DNA of 64,000 nt, from assembly GCA_030581615.1 (NCBI GenBank), contig JAKTTT010000019.1, positions 124,001 through 188,000 of the forward strand. Direction: 5' to 3'. Below are positions 22,686-35,412 of the stretch, in pieces (positions within the stretch are counted from its first letter, which is position 1; each line of letters begins with the position of its first letter). The notes under the pieces were generated by a model, which had not been told where the DNA came from, did not search any database, and saw nothing but the letters and a program-made list of their open reading frames with translations. The translations under genes were made by a program, and so were the position numbers. The stretch is from Alloascoidea africana. Lineage: Eukaryota; Ascomycota; Alloascoideomycetes; Alloascoideales; Alloascoideaceae.

Positions 22686-23401
22686 TCATTTCTTGGACTT
22701 CTTAGAACTCTTCTTCTTTGGCTTCTTTTCCGTCTTCTTGGCCTCCTCAGCCTGCTCCTTAAGAACTCTCTTGACAATCTTCTGCTCCTCAATCAAAAAG
22801 GCTCGGATAATTCTTTGCTTAACTGCAGCGGCAGACAAAACACCACCGTAAGCTCTCTGGACAGTCTTGTGAGTCTTGGAGACTGAGCCATATTTTCTTG
22901 GTCTCAAAGAAGAAACCTAACACAAATTATTAGTTACAATTGCCGAAGACCATTTGCCAATTAAAAAAATCTACTCACACCTGGAAGAGGGACACCAGTG
23001 TCACCACACTTGGGTTGAGTTCCATTCTTCTTAACATGTAAGTATCGAAGATTTCCACCAGGAGTCTTGACGACCTTAACCCTGTTTGACCTGGTATTGT
23101 CTATTGAGATGATGTTAGTAACGTAGTTCGTCGTTTATTCTTCTCTAGTAGCAGTCCAAGAATTAGAGCAGTTGAGAACAACATCCATAGCAGTCGATAT
23201 TCCATTTCTCTTCGTAATAATGAAAGAATAATCCGAGGGTCCAATTTGTTTCATTGCCGAACGTTGATTCAAACCTTCTTGCCGTTCTGTTTTTGTCGAT
23301 CAACAAAACTGCAACTTGTTTATTCTGCCTGCCTTTGCCCCAGAAGAAATTACATCGGACTTACATGGATTTCTCTTTCTGTAGGTGACTCTTTGTGCCA
23401 T
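22686..23401 (-). CDS. RPL34: 60S ribosomal protein eL34, three exons
   Basis: Large-subunit ribosomal protein eL34, 129 aa. Exon 1 is 23365..23401 (12 codons plus one base, [12 protein letters not shown]), exon 2 is 22979..23100 and exon 3 is 22686..22916. Intron 1 (23101..23364, 264 nt) starts GTAAGT, has branch TACTAAC and ends AATAG, splitting the Tyr codon. Intron 2 (22917..22978, 62 nt) starts GTGAGT and ends TTAG. The spliced product has the family segments [27 protein letters not shown] and [20 protein letters not shown]. The C-terminal 20 residues are a Lys/Ser-rich extension, making it slightly longer than the S. cerevisiae protein (121 aa). A CACGTG box and an AGCCCTA motif lie 120-150 bp upstream. 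Confidence 0.96.
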
Positions 23402-23519
23402 TTTTTAGAGATCGAACGTTACTGAACAAACACGGCTTTCTTGGTGGTTTGAGATTGCTGGGAATTTGGCAGACGTCGTAGTATATTACAGCACAGACCT
23501 TGTTATACTCATGTGACTG

Positions 23520-23547
23520 TAGGGCTGTGCCCTTGATTACCCACGTG
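23520..23547. promoter_or_regulatory. Cbf1-type and Tbf1-like sites of RPL34
   Basis: CACGTG at 23542-23547, with TAGGGCT (complement AGCCCTA) at 23520-23526, lies about 120-145 bp upstream of the RPL34 ATG. The rest of 23402..23785 shows nothing else beyond the BPH1 3' end. Confidence 0.6.
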
Positions 23548-23785
23548 ACAGACTTTGTGCTTCTGAACAGAGTCTTGATTTCTATTCCGAGAACTTGAGA
23601 TTACTACAAACTAATGGAGTTGTTCAACCTCATCATCTATATGAGCCAAAAGAGTCGGGCTTATCTATCCTTTTGAGTCAACTTATTTCAACAGCAATGA
23701 TGTAGAACGGTGGTGAACTTTTAATCATTTACTAAAATCAATGCTATAATTCCCAATCCACGCATATAAGCCATTTTGTATTTTG

Positions 23786-26700
23786 TCACTTCCATGTATA
23801 AACCCATCCATACTTATCCCCAGCAGCTATTTCTGCGATACAAACTGTTTGTTTATCGGCCTCCACTGGGATTCCAAATGCACTAAAGGTACTACTTCTC
23901 GACCTTGAACTCAAAGAGCTAGACTGGCTAAGAGAACGTGCTCGTCCGGTGAGCTTGGATACTGCCTTCATTGAAGCGGGCACTAACCGTAAGCCTACAC
24001 TGCAAATTTCATTGTCCTGGTAACCTTCAGGATTCACTATGTTGTCAATTATGCGGACTTTCTTTGCCAATTTCAAATTCCAGAAACCAGGTTTCACCTC
24101 AAGCTGGTAGACAAAGACATCCTTCTTCCCGCTGATAACAAGGATGCAATCTCCATTCCAGTACTCATGATCTAGTTTAGTTGATGTGTTATTTTGTTCA
24201 GGGCTTGTTAAGAATGAAAGACCATCTTGGGCTGTCGGTGCATGCAATCCAAAATCAAGACCAGTAATCTTGTCGTTTGACAGCATATCCTTCAATTCTT
24301 GAGTCAATATCACTTCTCTGTTAACCGTGAACAATACAACCGTTGCGCTATTCTTGAAAGTGCACGAAATAGTTGCAGTGCGTGGACAGATCGCAACATG
24401 ACTAATGGCATCTTTCACAGGCAGCTTTCCAATGAATTTGCATCTGGCAATGTCCCAAAGAATAGCATTTCCAGCAACGTCCAAGCTCAAACAGACGTTG
24501 TACTCACTGGCTATTTTTATCTCTTTGATAGGGTACAAATGCCCTCGTAAGACGCTCAACAAACTAACTTCTATTGGCCCTCTTTTGCCTCGCATCATTT
24601 GTCCTATAGAAGAACTTCTTGATCTCGCTTCACCAACTGCCCGAGTGCCCCCATTTTTGTTCGCCAAAGAATTTGTAGCATTGCTGGTTTCGGAAACTCT
24701 CCACACGTTTAATACACAATCAACCGAGCCCGTAATGATGGTTTGTTCGTCAATCTGAGCAACCACCTTTATTGCATCATTATGCAAATGGGAAAACAAA
24801 TAACCATTGACTATCAGACCTGTTTTAATTCTCGAATATTCAATTTTCAGGCCATTGCAAAGGTTTGTGTCTGAGTACCAATTGCTGTTATTGTTGGGCT
24901 GGCTGTGTCCATGGGCGCCGGAAGTGGACCAATTTAAAATTTGAACCGGTTTATTACGATGGACTCGAAAAACAGCTGGATCATCGTCTCCATTAGTTGC
25001 CTCGAACTCCACTGAAATATTCTCCATGATTTCTCTCTGAGGATGAGGCCTTGTAAATATTTGTATCGGGGTTTGTCCGAAATTATGAATAATTCCAATG
25101 GTAGCTTGTCTTTCCACAAAATCTGTTATTTTGTCCAAGTCAATGGCGCCGCGGTAGCTTAGGTAGTGGAAAACATTTGTTGCATCAATTGCTGTTTGGC
25201 CAGTTTGCTTGAATCCAAAAACAAGATCAATCCACTCATGCAAATGTTGTGAGACATGAGAACTTTCTAAAGCTTCTCTATTCTTTTGGATAAAAATCTT
25301 TGGGTCGTTTTTAGCCCAGGGAGGCAATTCAACATCACCTATCACTTTCGAGTCATCAGATTGTAGAGATCCGAAATGGTATCCATTGGAATTGACAAGA
25401 AATTCTGGCAAATAATAAAACTCTGGAATCAACTCACGAACATCGGTGCTGTTTTCATGCGAGGCAGAATGCCAGGTTTTTGCAATTGAGTAAAACAATC
25501 TGTCGGCATGATCAAACTTCCCCCCTTGCAGCAACAGGTAAGATTGGACATATGGTTCAAGTCTAATCAAAAACGAGGTCACAATCATAGCAGAAGAGTA
25601 ATGTGTACCATAATGAAAAGGTGGAGCGCTCGGATCGTCAAGACTCTCCAAAGTTTTGTATCTTTCCTGAAAGGCAGATTCTCTTACAGATGATTGTGCA
25701 CCCATTGGCTTTGACAAATCTCGAAAAGTCTTGGGATTTGAAAAATCCAATTCTTCGCTTTCATAATCCGCAATAACCCAAGGAAAAACAGGGTATTGCG
25801 TGAGGTCGTTAAACGTTCTTCCAGCTAAAGTATTAACAATCATCAAATAGTAAAAGTTGCTCATCTGCCCCGTTTTCCACTTCTTAGTAGCAGGAAAAGA
25901 CGATCCGGAGCCTAACGCTGAAGCAGAGTTCGATGCAAAAGCACTCAAGCTTGCCAATTTTGTGCTTAAGAAGGAGTTTGATGAAGGCAATTGGGCCGTC
26001 AGACTTTGTGTGTTGACTACAGCAAACGACTGAAATAGGTCAGCATCAATACCAGCCCCCGCCGCAAAAGTAGAAAGCTTTTTATAAATTGCATCTCGAT
26101 CTTTTGTTGAAAGACTTGTTATTAAGAAGCTGCTACCATTTGAGAAAAACAGCTCAAGCCCAACATCTCTGTGTAAAAATTGCCTCTTCACTACCGATGC
26201 AAAGCATTTAGTTTCCCAGCATCTCCTTCGGTGGTCAGAAAGAGCTCCAGGTCTAGAGAGCTCATTTATGTTTGAGCTCGTACTCGCTCTACCGGTAATC
26301 ATTTGAAGATAAGGGTCGCGAAGCTCCGTAGGAGCATCGTTAATGTCAACAATTTCGCCATCTTTTCTGTGGAAATAATTGTCTATTAAATAGATATGTT
26401 TTTCACCAAGAATAAGCAAACATTCGACCAACTCTAGACCTAGAACATGACTGACATTCCATAGATCTAGCACAGCATCACCAGGCTCTAAGCTTCGTAA
26501 TACCTTGCGATTTTGGTCTTTTTGAGTATTGTCATAATCTTCTGGATGTGTGACAAGCTCAAAATCATCTTCCACTTCATCTAGGTCATCTTGATTCTCA
26601 GTGTTCAGTTCATCACTATATTCACTGCTCAATTTTGTGGACGAGGATTGCATTTGCTCCTGTGAGCTTTCAGTATTTGATATCTTTAGGGACTCTAAAG

Positions 26701-29700
26701 AAGGAATTGATTCGTCAACCATTATTGAACCACTTTTTCTTTTGGGAACTTCTATGGCATAAGATAATTTGTCGGTATTAGCAGAGTCATCATCTGGAAT
26801 CATCAATTTTCGGATACGATCTTTCCCTTCAATGTAGTCGAGAGCCCATTTTCTGGATATTCCATCGCTATTGGCGAAAGCAGCCGTGCCAAACCAGGAA
26901 TTTGGTGATAAAAGCCTTCTGGCTTCGGCTTTCATCCTGTTGTATTCCGTAACATAGTACACAACGTCATCCTGGTGGTCTTGAATATTTCTATAGTACT
27001 TTTGCAACTCGGAACTCAGAATAGAATACTTCCATTTAAACGTATCGGTCTGAAAGTTTTGTAAAAGAGATGTGTTGTGTAAAGTGTTTTCAATTTCGGA
27101 TTGGTATTGACACAAAGTCTTATTGATACTTTGCGGGCTTGAAGAGGTTTGGGGGCGTTGATTCTCCATTGAATTTTGAAAGTATGTAACTAGCATTGTG
27201 TTTTGTGTCAGCCATTCGAAAAACTGAGTATCGTCAAGGCTTTTTAAGTTGTCGGCCATGCTTTTTAATTCCAGTTCTAGAGCTTTAGGGTCGGAAGCGG
27301 GAGTTTCCGAACAGATAGACAAGTATGGTTGATCTTTATTGCTCTCCTGATGCATACAAATGGTCCTTAGGACATTAATCCCTTCACTAATGAGATTCCA
27401 ATCAGTAGAGTTTGAATTAATAACGTGTTGAGCGACAAGAACGATTAGAAAAGAAACTTCCGAGTTATCCAAGACGCCCCTAGAGAGTAGGATTCCCTGT
27501 CGATACAGAATAGCGAATAAAAACTGACTAATCTCTGCACTAGATGCAGCATGCTTGGTGTTGTAAAAAGTCAATTGTGAACCATATCTTAAAACAGTGG
27601 TTGACAAAAGCTTCTGTAGATCTTTAGTGGTTGGTTCATATTTTTTTTCAGATCCCTTTGCACAAGAAACAAGCTCAAGAAATGATGAAATAGCTTCTAG
27701 TAACTGGTAGTAAGAATTAGGTAGCCATAAGCTTAGATCGCTATCTATGCAAAAGGCAAAAAACTGACATAGATTGCGAAGTGAGTAACCAGTTAAGAAT
27801 AAATTAACTTTTAAGTCGGTCGTTTCTGAGTCTTGGATTTGAGATTGAAAGCAAGAGGTTAACTCTTTGAGCATAGAAGGGACCACTATGCATAGGAGTG
27901 CTTTTTGCATTTTAACACTTCGTTGGTTGACAAACCAGGAAGAAAACTCTCGCTTGGAATGCATATTTTCAATAAACATGTGGCCGACTCGGGCAGTGTA
28001 TCTATCCAGCAAGTTTTTGGTTAGAGCTGTATCATGTGTATCTGATTCAACCTGTAAAGTGACCAGTATGGAGCCAATTGAGCTGAGAAACGAGTCCATG
28101 AAACAAAATCTTCTGAAAGTTGAACTAATAGGAAATATATCAATAATAGCCAATAATGAATTGCTTAGTTTCATCAGTTTCTGTTCATCTTCTTTGAGCA
28201 ATCCTTTGGAGGAGTCATGGGCAGCCATTTCGACAAGTGATGCCAGGACAAGAAACAGCTCTGGCTTTACTGCCACATTCCCATTTTCTTTTTCATTTGA
28301 ACTGGATGACCTTCGTTTGGAAATAGTCTGGTGTTGCGTTATCAGTTTTTTGGTTAATTTTTCAACATTTAATGATCCATCCGAAACTCTGGGAAACGAG
28401 ACATAAACGGGGTCATAACCCCAGAGAGCAGAAATCAAAGTGCAACAGACTTCTTCATTTTTCCACCATTTTGCAAGAAGTGATCTTAAAATTTCGATTC
28501 CGCCAGCTCTTGTCACAAAGTTGCTATAGTATGCGGGACCAAGTATTGCAAGTAGATGAAACAGTAATTTCAAAGCCAATTGAACCACTTCAGTATGTGT
28601 GTCGTTAAGCATAAATAGTGCCCATCGGACAGAAATGGTTCTGGTTATTCTTCTGAGTACAGTATTTGAAGATGTTTCGAAAATTGCGGTGATAAATGCG
28701 CGTAATGCTGTGATACCTGAATCACAGTTTCTTTGATTCCGTTCCTTGGAGCTCAGTGAATCCATTGAATAGGTAACTGAGAGACAGCTTAACTTGTCTA
28801 CTGGTCCTGGATTGAGCTCTGCCTCAGAGTGAGCAGGCATCGTTGGGATTGTTGATTTTATGTCCTCCTTATTCAATGCGTACACAATATAAAGAGACAG
28901 GGTTTTCAGGATTTCCTTTGACGGGTTGACTTTTATCAATAACAATAACGTATCGTATAAGATTGGTTGCATTTCGTTATTAAAGGTTCCTGACTTGAGT
29001 GCCTGGACAAACCGCTTCATAATGCCTTTAAAATATGTTAGTCAAGATTCCGATTCACACAAAGCATTAACAACGACATACGAATGTTTAGTGCTTTTCG
29101 TATGTTAAATTGACTGAACCGGCTCATTTGTAAAAATGCTGTGTATTGAAACAATAAAAATTTGAAATTTTCCTCATCTCCTTTCTTCCAAATATCAAAG
29201 TCTGCCACGAGTGCTCTATAAAGCATTGGGTTGATGTATATCGAGTCGCTATATTTCAAATTAGTACCTTCATTCTTCAGCAACAACGCGCGAATGTAAT
29301 AGTAAAATCTTACGCCAAAGATGTAAAATCGTATCCAGCAGACTCCAAAATAATCTCCAACACGTCGAGGTTCACAAGTCGTTCTTTAGTTTTCAAAATT
29401 GCTGCCAATATATCGTAGCCATGCTTTGATTCCATTTCCGCAGCATTTTTCCAGTCATTATTAATGAGCTGGAATAAAATTTTGATTGATAGGCACAACC
29501 GCTCACTAGAATCAGCTGCTTCAACAAGCCTCAAAGCCACGGTGATTCCACCAATAGTGTAAAACGACTGGTATAGTGGAACACAGTGCCAAATGTTGAC
29601 TTCACCTTGCAAAAATCCTCCCACAGTCGGAAATTTGTTAGCTTGATCAAAGTCGGAGATTTGTTGATTCACGGTATTCAAAACGAGCCATTTCGATTTC

Positions 29701-31439
29701 CGGTTTACGTATTCCGTTATATCAGAGGATCCAATGTTCTCTTCTTGCTCTGGTTCTTCTCCTGATTTGTTGTTATGGGGACTAATTTTTGTTAAATTAT
29801 TTGCATGAATGTTGAAGACAATGTGCTCGAGTCCCAAAATCTCCGAACCTTTCCCCTGAAACAATCTTGGAGACCCCTTTGCTCGCTCTGTATTTGTACT
29901 AGTTGTTCTTAGATTGAATTGTTTTAGTTCACACATTGTGGCAGCACGGTAAGTCAACAGCTTTGACAGTCGCTCCTGATAGTTTCCTTGATAGTCAGCG
30001 CCTAAACCATACACCAGGTTTATCCATTCTTGAGACACAACGGCTCCAGCCAGAAATATTTGAACCAAATGCAATTGTGGGGTTTCCTCTATCTGACATA
30101 AATCTTTATTTTTGCGATCCACAGAGTCAACCAACCGTGAGTTCTGGGACCAGCCACAAGAAACTCCAATTATTGAGGTTTTACCAGGACGTTTCGGATA
30201 AATCACTTGAACGGAATCTTCATACTCACCGTCCAAGAATAACTTAAGCTTGGACTTGTAACCAAGAGACGAAGGCTTTGAGTGCACTAGAGCCATGTGG
30301 TAAAGCTTGTTCGACTCAAGCAAAACCCCTTCAAATATGGCAGTGTCGCATTTAAATTTTGATCTTGGTTTACTGAAAGCGGAGGATGGGAACGTAAAAT
30401 TGCCTTTAACAACTATTCTCGAGAAGGATATTTCCACCTGAAGCAAAAGTTGTCCATCACAGTCAATTGTCAGAAGAGGGATGGTGGATGATCTAGCGTC
30501 CTCCACAATTCTAAACCAAGAAGAGATTGTGTAGCCATTTGGTTGTTGTAAAACCGATCCATCCACATTGGGGAAATGAATGCCGCTGCTGGGGGAATCT
30601 GGCAGCGGTGACATGTGAAAATAATTTGCTGGGTAACCTATCCCCTGAAGAATGCTGTTTATAAAAGTGAGAGATTTTATAGAAGTCACAGAATTGGAAG
30701 AACAGGCATGTGCACACAGTTGGTTCAAGCTCTTTTCATTTACGGCAATTTCAGATAGTGATAAACATAGCTTATTAATGTAAAACTCGATTCTGTTGTT
30801 TGCGGATTGCATCTTGAACTGGATTAGAGAGGATAAGAGGCCCTGTGAATAAATTGATTGTTTGCAAAAGGGATCTTCTGCCATCTTCAACACGGATTGA
30901 ACAACAATGGCGAATATTCCGTTACAGGTTTCCAATCTATGCTCATCAAAGTCCGAAATTGCAGTCTGAGTTTTCAGGATTAGCATAAGGAGCTCCAAAA
31001 CAGTTCGGATAAGAGGTTGAGAGACTACAAAAAAGCGGCCTTGGTCCAAAAGCAGACACTGTGTGACAAACTTCTCAATCGAGTCGTGATCGTCCATGTT
31101 GAGGCTACCACAACTGAAGAAGAGATGATCAAAGTCTTCTGGAACCAGCAGGGCGTAGGGGTAGATTGCCGCCTTCAGCAAACTGCTGAGAGTATCTTGG
31201 ATGTGTTCATTTGCCAGTGACGGGCTTGTTTCGAGGGGGATTCGTTCAGTATCAATTGAGAATGAATCGTGACGAGCTAGCGACGCTCTGATCGTGAAGC
31301 AGACGTCACTGAGGTCCTGCTTGCTGGGCTCTTCGTGGGAAAAGCACTGGTCGAGCAGCTTTATCACGGAAAACAACGAGCAGAACTTGGACGGGCTGGT
31401 TTCGGCCTCCTTGCTGCCTGAATCAGAGTTCCCGCCCAT
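23786..31439 (-). CDS. BPH1: BEACH-domain protein Bph1 (LYST/beige family), three exons
   Basis: Predicted 2510-aa cytosolic/peripheral-membrane BEACH protein, linked in yeast to vacuolar sorting and cell-wall integrity. The exons are 29314..31439, 29082..29248 and 23786..29025. Intron 1 is 65 nt (GTAAGA, branch TACTAAT, TATAG) and intron 2 is 56 nt (GTATGT, branch GACTAAC, AAAG); together they keep one frame of 2511 codons. The ATG at 31439 is preferred over the open frame reaching 31742. Domain order: helical N-terminus, lectin-like (ConA-type) fold about 300-450, armadillo-like middle, PH-like about 1600-1740, BEACH about 1800-2090 (GRTFNDLTQYPVFPWVIADY, LIPEFYYLPEFLVNSN), then WD repeats to the end. 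It is longer than S. cerevisiae Bph1 (2167 aa), and the order is fully typical. Confidence 0.94.
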
Positions 31440-31548
31440 GGCACAGTTCGAAGTTCGATGGCGGAGGATGTGGTGAAGAGATAAGCAGGAGATGGATGTT
31501 TCGCTGTGGCTGCTGCTCACTTTTGACTTTCTACTAACACCACCACCG
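31440..31548. promoter_or_regulatory. Short divergent promoter BPH1/UBP12
   Basis: Only 109 bp separate the preferred start codons of BPH1 (minus) and UBP12 (plus). Both open frames extend through this gap and overlap, so the true starts could differ. A shared bidirectional promoter is the simplest reading. Confidence 0.55.
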
Positions 31549-34500
31549 ATGCCACGATCATCACCCAAGCCAGCCTCAGCTGTTGGCCCGCCCGGGAGGG
31601 CCCCGGCCAGCTTCCAGGAGGTCGAGCAGGTCCGCGAAGCCGCCGTGGAGGCGCCGCTCGGCCCTGGCGGCAAGTGGACGGCGATAGATGCCGGCTGGTA
31701 TGACTCTTTTCGCCGGGCATCGGAAGCCACTGGGGATGCCATTCTCGATCCAGGGCCCTATACCTCGAACAGCAGTGTTGACGAGGATGGATTTCTTCGG
31801 CCTCGCCTCCAGGATGGGCGTGCGACGTACTACGTAGCGCCATTGGGATGCATAGAAGCCATCATCGACCATTTTGGCATTGACGAGGACGCTGTGAAGA
31901 TTGAAAGATCTGTCATCAACGTTGGCACGGATGCCAGTCCCAAGTACGAGATCGAGTTCTATCCTCTTGTGCTCTACTTTCACAATGTCCAGACAAGCGA
32001 GGCGAATCAAAACCAAATATTCAACAAGGCCCCCTGGTCGTCGTTTTCCAAAGCGAGCCTGCTGTCTGAACTGGTGTCTGCTGCCAAGGACCTGTTTGAT
32101 CTTGACCAGGGCTCGAAACTGCAGCTCCACAAGGTCTCTCACAAGGACCTAAAGCCCTACTTGACGCCCGACGAGTTCAGGAAAATCCCGGCGGGCCCCA
32201 GAAACATGACCCTGGCCGGCGAGAACAGGAGACTGATGGACTTTGGCATGGACGGGGGAAAGCACCACATTGTGGTGCTACTAAAGCCAGACACACCAGC
32301 TGCGAATATTAGCCAGCCCAGGCCGGCTCGCAACACAAACCCCCATCATGCCCACAAGCGCACTCAGGCCCCGAATTCAGGAAAAGCTGGCCACCGAGGT
32401 GTTCGAGAAATGACCAGAAAGTCCCCTTCTGCCGCTACTTTTAATGCCGTTCCTCAGGGAGGTGTCACCGGTTTGCACAATTTGGGCAATTCGTGCTACA
32501 TGAACTCAGCGCTTCAATGCCTGACACATATTCCTGAGCTAACAAAGTATTTCTTAACTGAGGTATATAAAGCCGAGCTCAACACTTCAAACCCATTGGG
32601 AATGGATGGAAATATAGCCCTTGCCTTTGGGTCCCTAATTCAATCACTGTTTGCAGAGGATAGCGAAAGTGCATTTTCTCCAAGAGCATTCAAACAAGTT
32701 ATTGGAAGTTATGGGAATGCTTTTCAAGGGTATAGACAGCAAGATTCTCAGGAGTTTCTCGCGTTCCTGTTAGATGGTTTACATGAAGACTTGAATCGAA
32801 TAATCAACAAGCCCTATACTGAAAAGCCGGACTGCACTGACGAGATGATAGGCAACCCAGACCTCATCCAAGAGTTTGCCAGTAAATGTTGGGAGTTACA
32901 TAGGCAACGAAACGACTCGGTTATTGTTGATTTGTTTGCTGGTTTGTACAAGTCCACCTTGGTTTGTCCCTCTTGCGAGAAGATCAGCATCACATTCGAT
33001 CCATACATGGATTTAACGCTGCACCTGCCTTCGAATCAAAAGTGGACACACAAGTTTTTGTTTTTTCCTAGCGAAGGCATCCCTTTCCACATATTGGTTC
33101 AACTGCCGAAGAAATCAACTCTGAAGGCTTTGCTGGCCAATATTGCAAGCCGTGTCGGAGTACCCAGTGTCGAGTTGGCAGTCATTGAAGTATTCAACAG
33201 TCGTTTTTTCCTTTCCTATAGGGCCCATGATGAAGACGTTACCGAGTCCATAAAGGACAATGATAAAGTGGTGATATATCACATCAAAAAGAAGAAATCT
33301 GAGCTGTTGATTCCAGTGCTGAGCGACTATACACCAGTTGAGCCTCGCGTTTCGCCGTATCCAAAGAGCATTTCGCTTTTCGGGATCCCATTTTTCATCA
33401 CATTGTCTCAAGAGGAGGTCAAATCTTATAGTGCGATAAGAACTAAGGTATTGGCTCGCTATGCCCAATTGTCCAATTTGAAAGCTTTAAACGATGAGGA
33501 GGAGGAAGAAGATTCTGGCAGTTTTTTTGAGCTGAAATTATGGAGGTCGTCTGTCAAAGAACCCGAGGCATCAAGTGGTAGCTATTCTCAATGGAACTAT
33601 CTTTCAGGTCCTGCAAGGATTGGGAATTCGATGTTTAATACTTCTTCATCTTCGTCTTCAGATTCAGATGATGATTTAGACATAAGAATACCATATTCTC
33701 AAGTTGACGCCAAGAGTCTGGTTCCGTTGTCCTATGTAATCAAAGATTTGGCTTCTTATAGCAGTTCAGATGGTATGGAAATTTCGGATGATTTTATCCA
33801 AGCAGAGTTTAATGAAGAAGAGGAAGAAGAGGAAGCCGAATATCAAGATGATGAACCATTCACAGATTCGTCAAAGACGAATTTGTACGAGGAAGACTCT
33901 AGTGATGAAAGTGTAAATACCGAAAAGAAGAATAATGGTCATGAAAGTTCCGATATTGGAGATAACTCCGATACAAGAGATTCTTACATGACTGATGCAA
34001 TGGACGATATTGAATATCGTGATAGTACTGATGATGCAATCAATGACTCGTTAAATCAAGATGGAGAGGAATCAAATCAAAGCGTATTTCTGGATCCTGT
34101 TCAAAGTCCGATTTTATCGGATAGTGATAGTTTGGTATGCACGTGGTCCTTTGAAAGTTATGAAAAATGCTTTACACAGGGCAATTCTAGAGGTGAGAAG
34201 GAATACACATGGGATAACTTTGGGGAGTTGAAAGATGCGCAAACTTCAAAGATCCTTGATTTGCAAAAAGAGATAAAACAAAACGAGATTACGCTTTTTG
34301 ATTGCTTGAGCCTGTTTAGTAAGCCGGAAATTTTGGGAGACCAAGATCTTTGGTACTGTCCAAGGTGCAAAGATCACAGAGCTGCAATGAAGACGATAGA
34401 GTTGTGGTCTATTCCTGACATTTTCACAATACATTTGAAAAGATTTCAAAGTCAGCATAGTTTCAGTGATAAGATAAACACCCTTGTGGATTTCCCAATT

Positions 34501-35412
34501 ACGGATTTGGACATGTCTAAATATGTTATTGGACCACATGATGAAAGTATGATTTATGATCTTTTTGCGATTGATAACCATTTTGGGGACTTGGGTGGTG
34601 GCCATTATACCGCATCAGTGAAGAATTTTGTTGATGATAAATGGCATTATTATGATGATTCTAGAGTGTCTGATACGGACCCCGAAGATTCGATTACAGG
34701 GAATGCCTATCTCTTGTTTTATCGACGACGATCAGTTGAACCTTTAGGTGGAGAAAGATTGAATGCAATTGTGGAAACATGTATTTCGAAGGCAAGAGAG
34801 GAGTATGAGAAAGAACTGGAAAAACAGAGGTTGGAGCAGGAGCTTGAAGCTAAACGCGAACAGGACAGCATTTCTGCTATTAAGAAAAGAGCACTTAATT
34901 CTGGTGAAGAGGAGAATGAAGAAGGAATCAAAAGTGACTTGACGTTATCTGGCGGCAGTGGTAATGCATGTGATGAAGATGGAGATTTAACCAAGCGCCA
35001 TCAACTTGACCGTTCGCAAGTGAATGGAGGCATTAATTCTGAATTGAATACTGACAGCACTCTGGCTACAGATCATGATATAGGGTTGGCTAGTATGACA
35101 CCAGAACCTAGTCCGCGATTGATAGAACCAACGTTTGCGGGCAATTTGTCTCAAAGAGTAGGGACAAATGGGAATAACAACTCGTGTGATGAGTTGCTGA
35201 ATTCAGATATGCTGGATGGTGAGAGTATGGGCTACGAGAAAGAATTGCAAGGGATGCCTGAATCTAGTCATTTTGTTTCATCACCTACACGTTCTGAGGA
35301 TCAGGAGGAGACTGAGATAGTCTTGGGAACAACACAAACCAGTAAATGGATAGGTGCTCCAGAGGCTACGCTAAATATTTCCCCAAAGAAAGACGAAGAA
35401 GACAGTAACTAG
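31549..35412 (+). CDS. UBP12: Ubiquitin-specific protease, Ubp12 type
   Basis: 1287-aa cysteine deubiquitinase of the USP15/Ubp12 group, which removes ubiquitin from protein substrates. Start ATG at 31549 (MPRSSPKPAS). The frame is open from 31492, but those codons would encode an odd hydrophobic leader. A DUSP-like domain (about residues 35-140) and a ubiquitin-like segment precede the protease core. The Cys box holds catalytic C316 (LGNSCYMNSALQC) and the His box holds H1019 (GGGHYTASVKN). Two CxxC pairs (CPSCEKI and CPRCKDH) fit the structural zinc site. A long acidic insertion (about 650-890) splits the catalytic domain, as is typical. The C-terminal 200 residues are acidic and disordered. 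DNA of the first 900 bases is much richer in GC than the rest. Confidence 0.94.
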   Translation: MPRSSPKPASAVGPPGRAPASFQEVEQVREAAVEAPLGPGGKWTAIDAGWYDSFRRASEATGDAILDPGPYTSNSSVDEDGFLRPRLQDGRATYYVAPLGCIEAIIDHFGIDEDAVKIERSVINVGTDASPKYEIEFYPLVLYFHNVQTSEANQNQIFNKAPWSSFSKASLLSELVSAAKDLFDLDQGSKLQLHKVSHKDLKPYLTPDEFRKIPAGPRNMTLAGENRRLMDFGMDGGKHHIVVLLKPDTPAANISQPRPARNTNPHHAHKRTQAPNSGKAGHRGVREMTRKSPSAATFNAVPQGGVTGLHNLGNSCYMNSALQCLTHIPELTKYFLTEVYKAELNTSNPLGMDGNIALAFGSLIQSLFAEDSESAFSPRAFKQVIGSYGNAFQGYRQQDSQEFLAFLLDGLHEDLNRIINKPYTEKPDCTDEMIGNPDLIQEFASKCWELHRQRNDSVIVDLFAGLYKSTLVCPSCEKISITFDPYMDLTLHLPSNQKWTHKFLFFPSEGIPFHILVQLPKKSTLKALLANIASRVGVPSVELAVIEVFNSRFFLSYRAHDEDVTESIKDNDKVVIYHIKKKKSELLIPVLSDYTPVEPRVSPYPKSISLFGIPFFITLSQEEVKSYSAIRTKVLARYAQLSNLKALNDEEEEEDSGSFFELKLWRSSVKEPEASSGSYSQWNYLSGPARIGNSMFNTSSSSSSDSDDDLDIRIPYSQVDAKSLVPLSYVIKDLASYSSSDGMEISDDFIQAEFNEEEEEEEAEYQDDEPFTDSSKTNLYEEDSSDESVNTEKKNNGHESSDIGDNSDTRDSYMTDAMDDIEYRDSTDDAINDSLNQDGEESNQSVFLDPVQSPILSDSDSLVCTWSFESYEKCFTQGNSRGEKEYTWDNFGELKDAQTSKILDLQKEIKQNEITLFDCLSLFSKPEILGDQDLWYCPRCKDHRAAMKTIELWSIPDIFTIHLKRFQSQHSFSDKINTLVDFPITDLDMSKYVIGPHDESMIYDLFAIDNHFGDLGGGHYTASVKNFVDDKWHYYDDSRVSDTDPEDSITGNAYLLFYRRRSVEPLGGERLNAIVETCISKAREEYEKELEKQRLEQELEAKREQDSISAIKKRALNSGEEENEEGIKSDLTLSGGSGNACDEDGDLTKRHQLDRSQVNGGINSELNTDSTLATDHDIGLASMTPEPSPRLIEPTFAGNLSQRVGTNGNNNSCDELLNSDMLDGESMGYEKELQGMPESSHFVSSPTRSEDQEETEIVLGTTQTSKWIGAPEATLNISPKKDEEDSN

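Noticed and set aside
31576-32142. 188-codon frame antisense to UBP12
   Set aside because: Lies wholly opposite the GC-rich UBP12 5' part. Long shadow frames are expected there, and the UBP12 frame is clearly the coding one.
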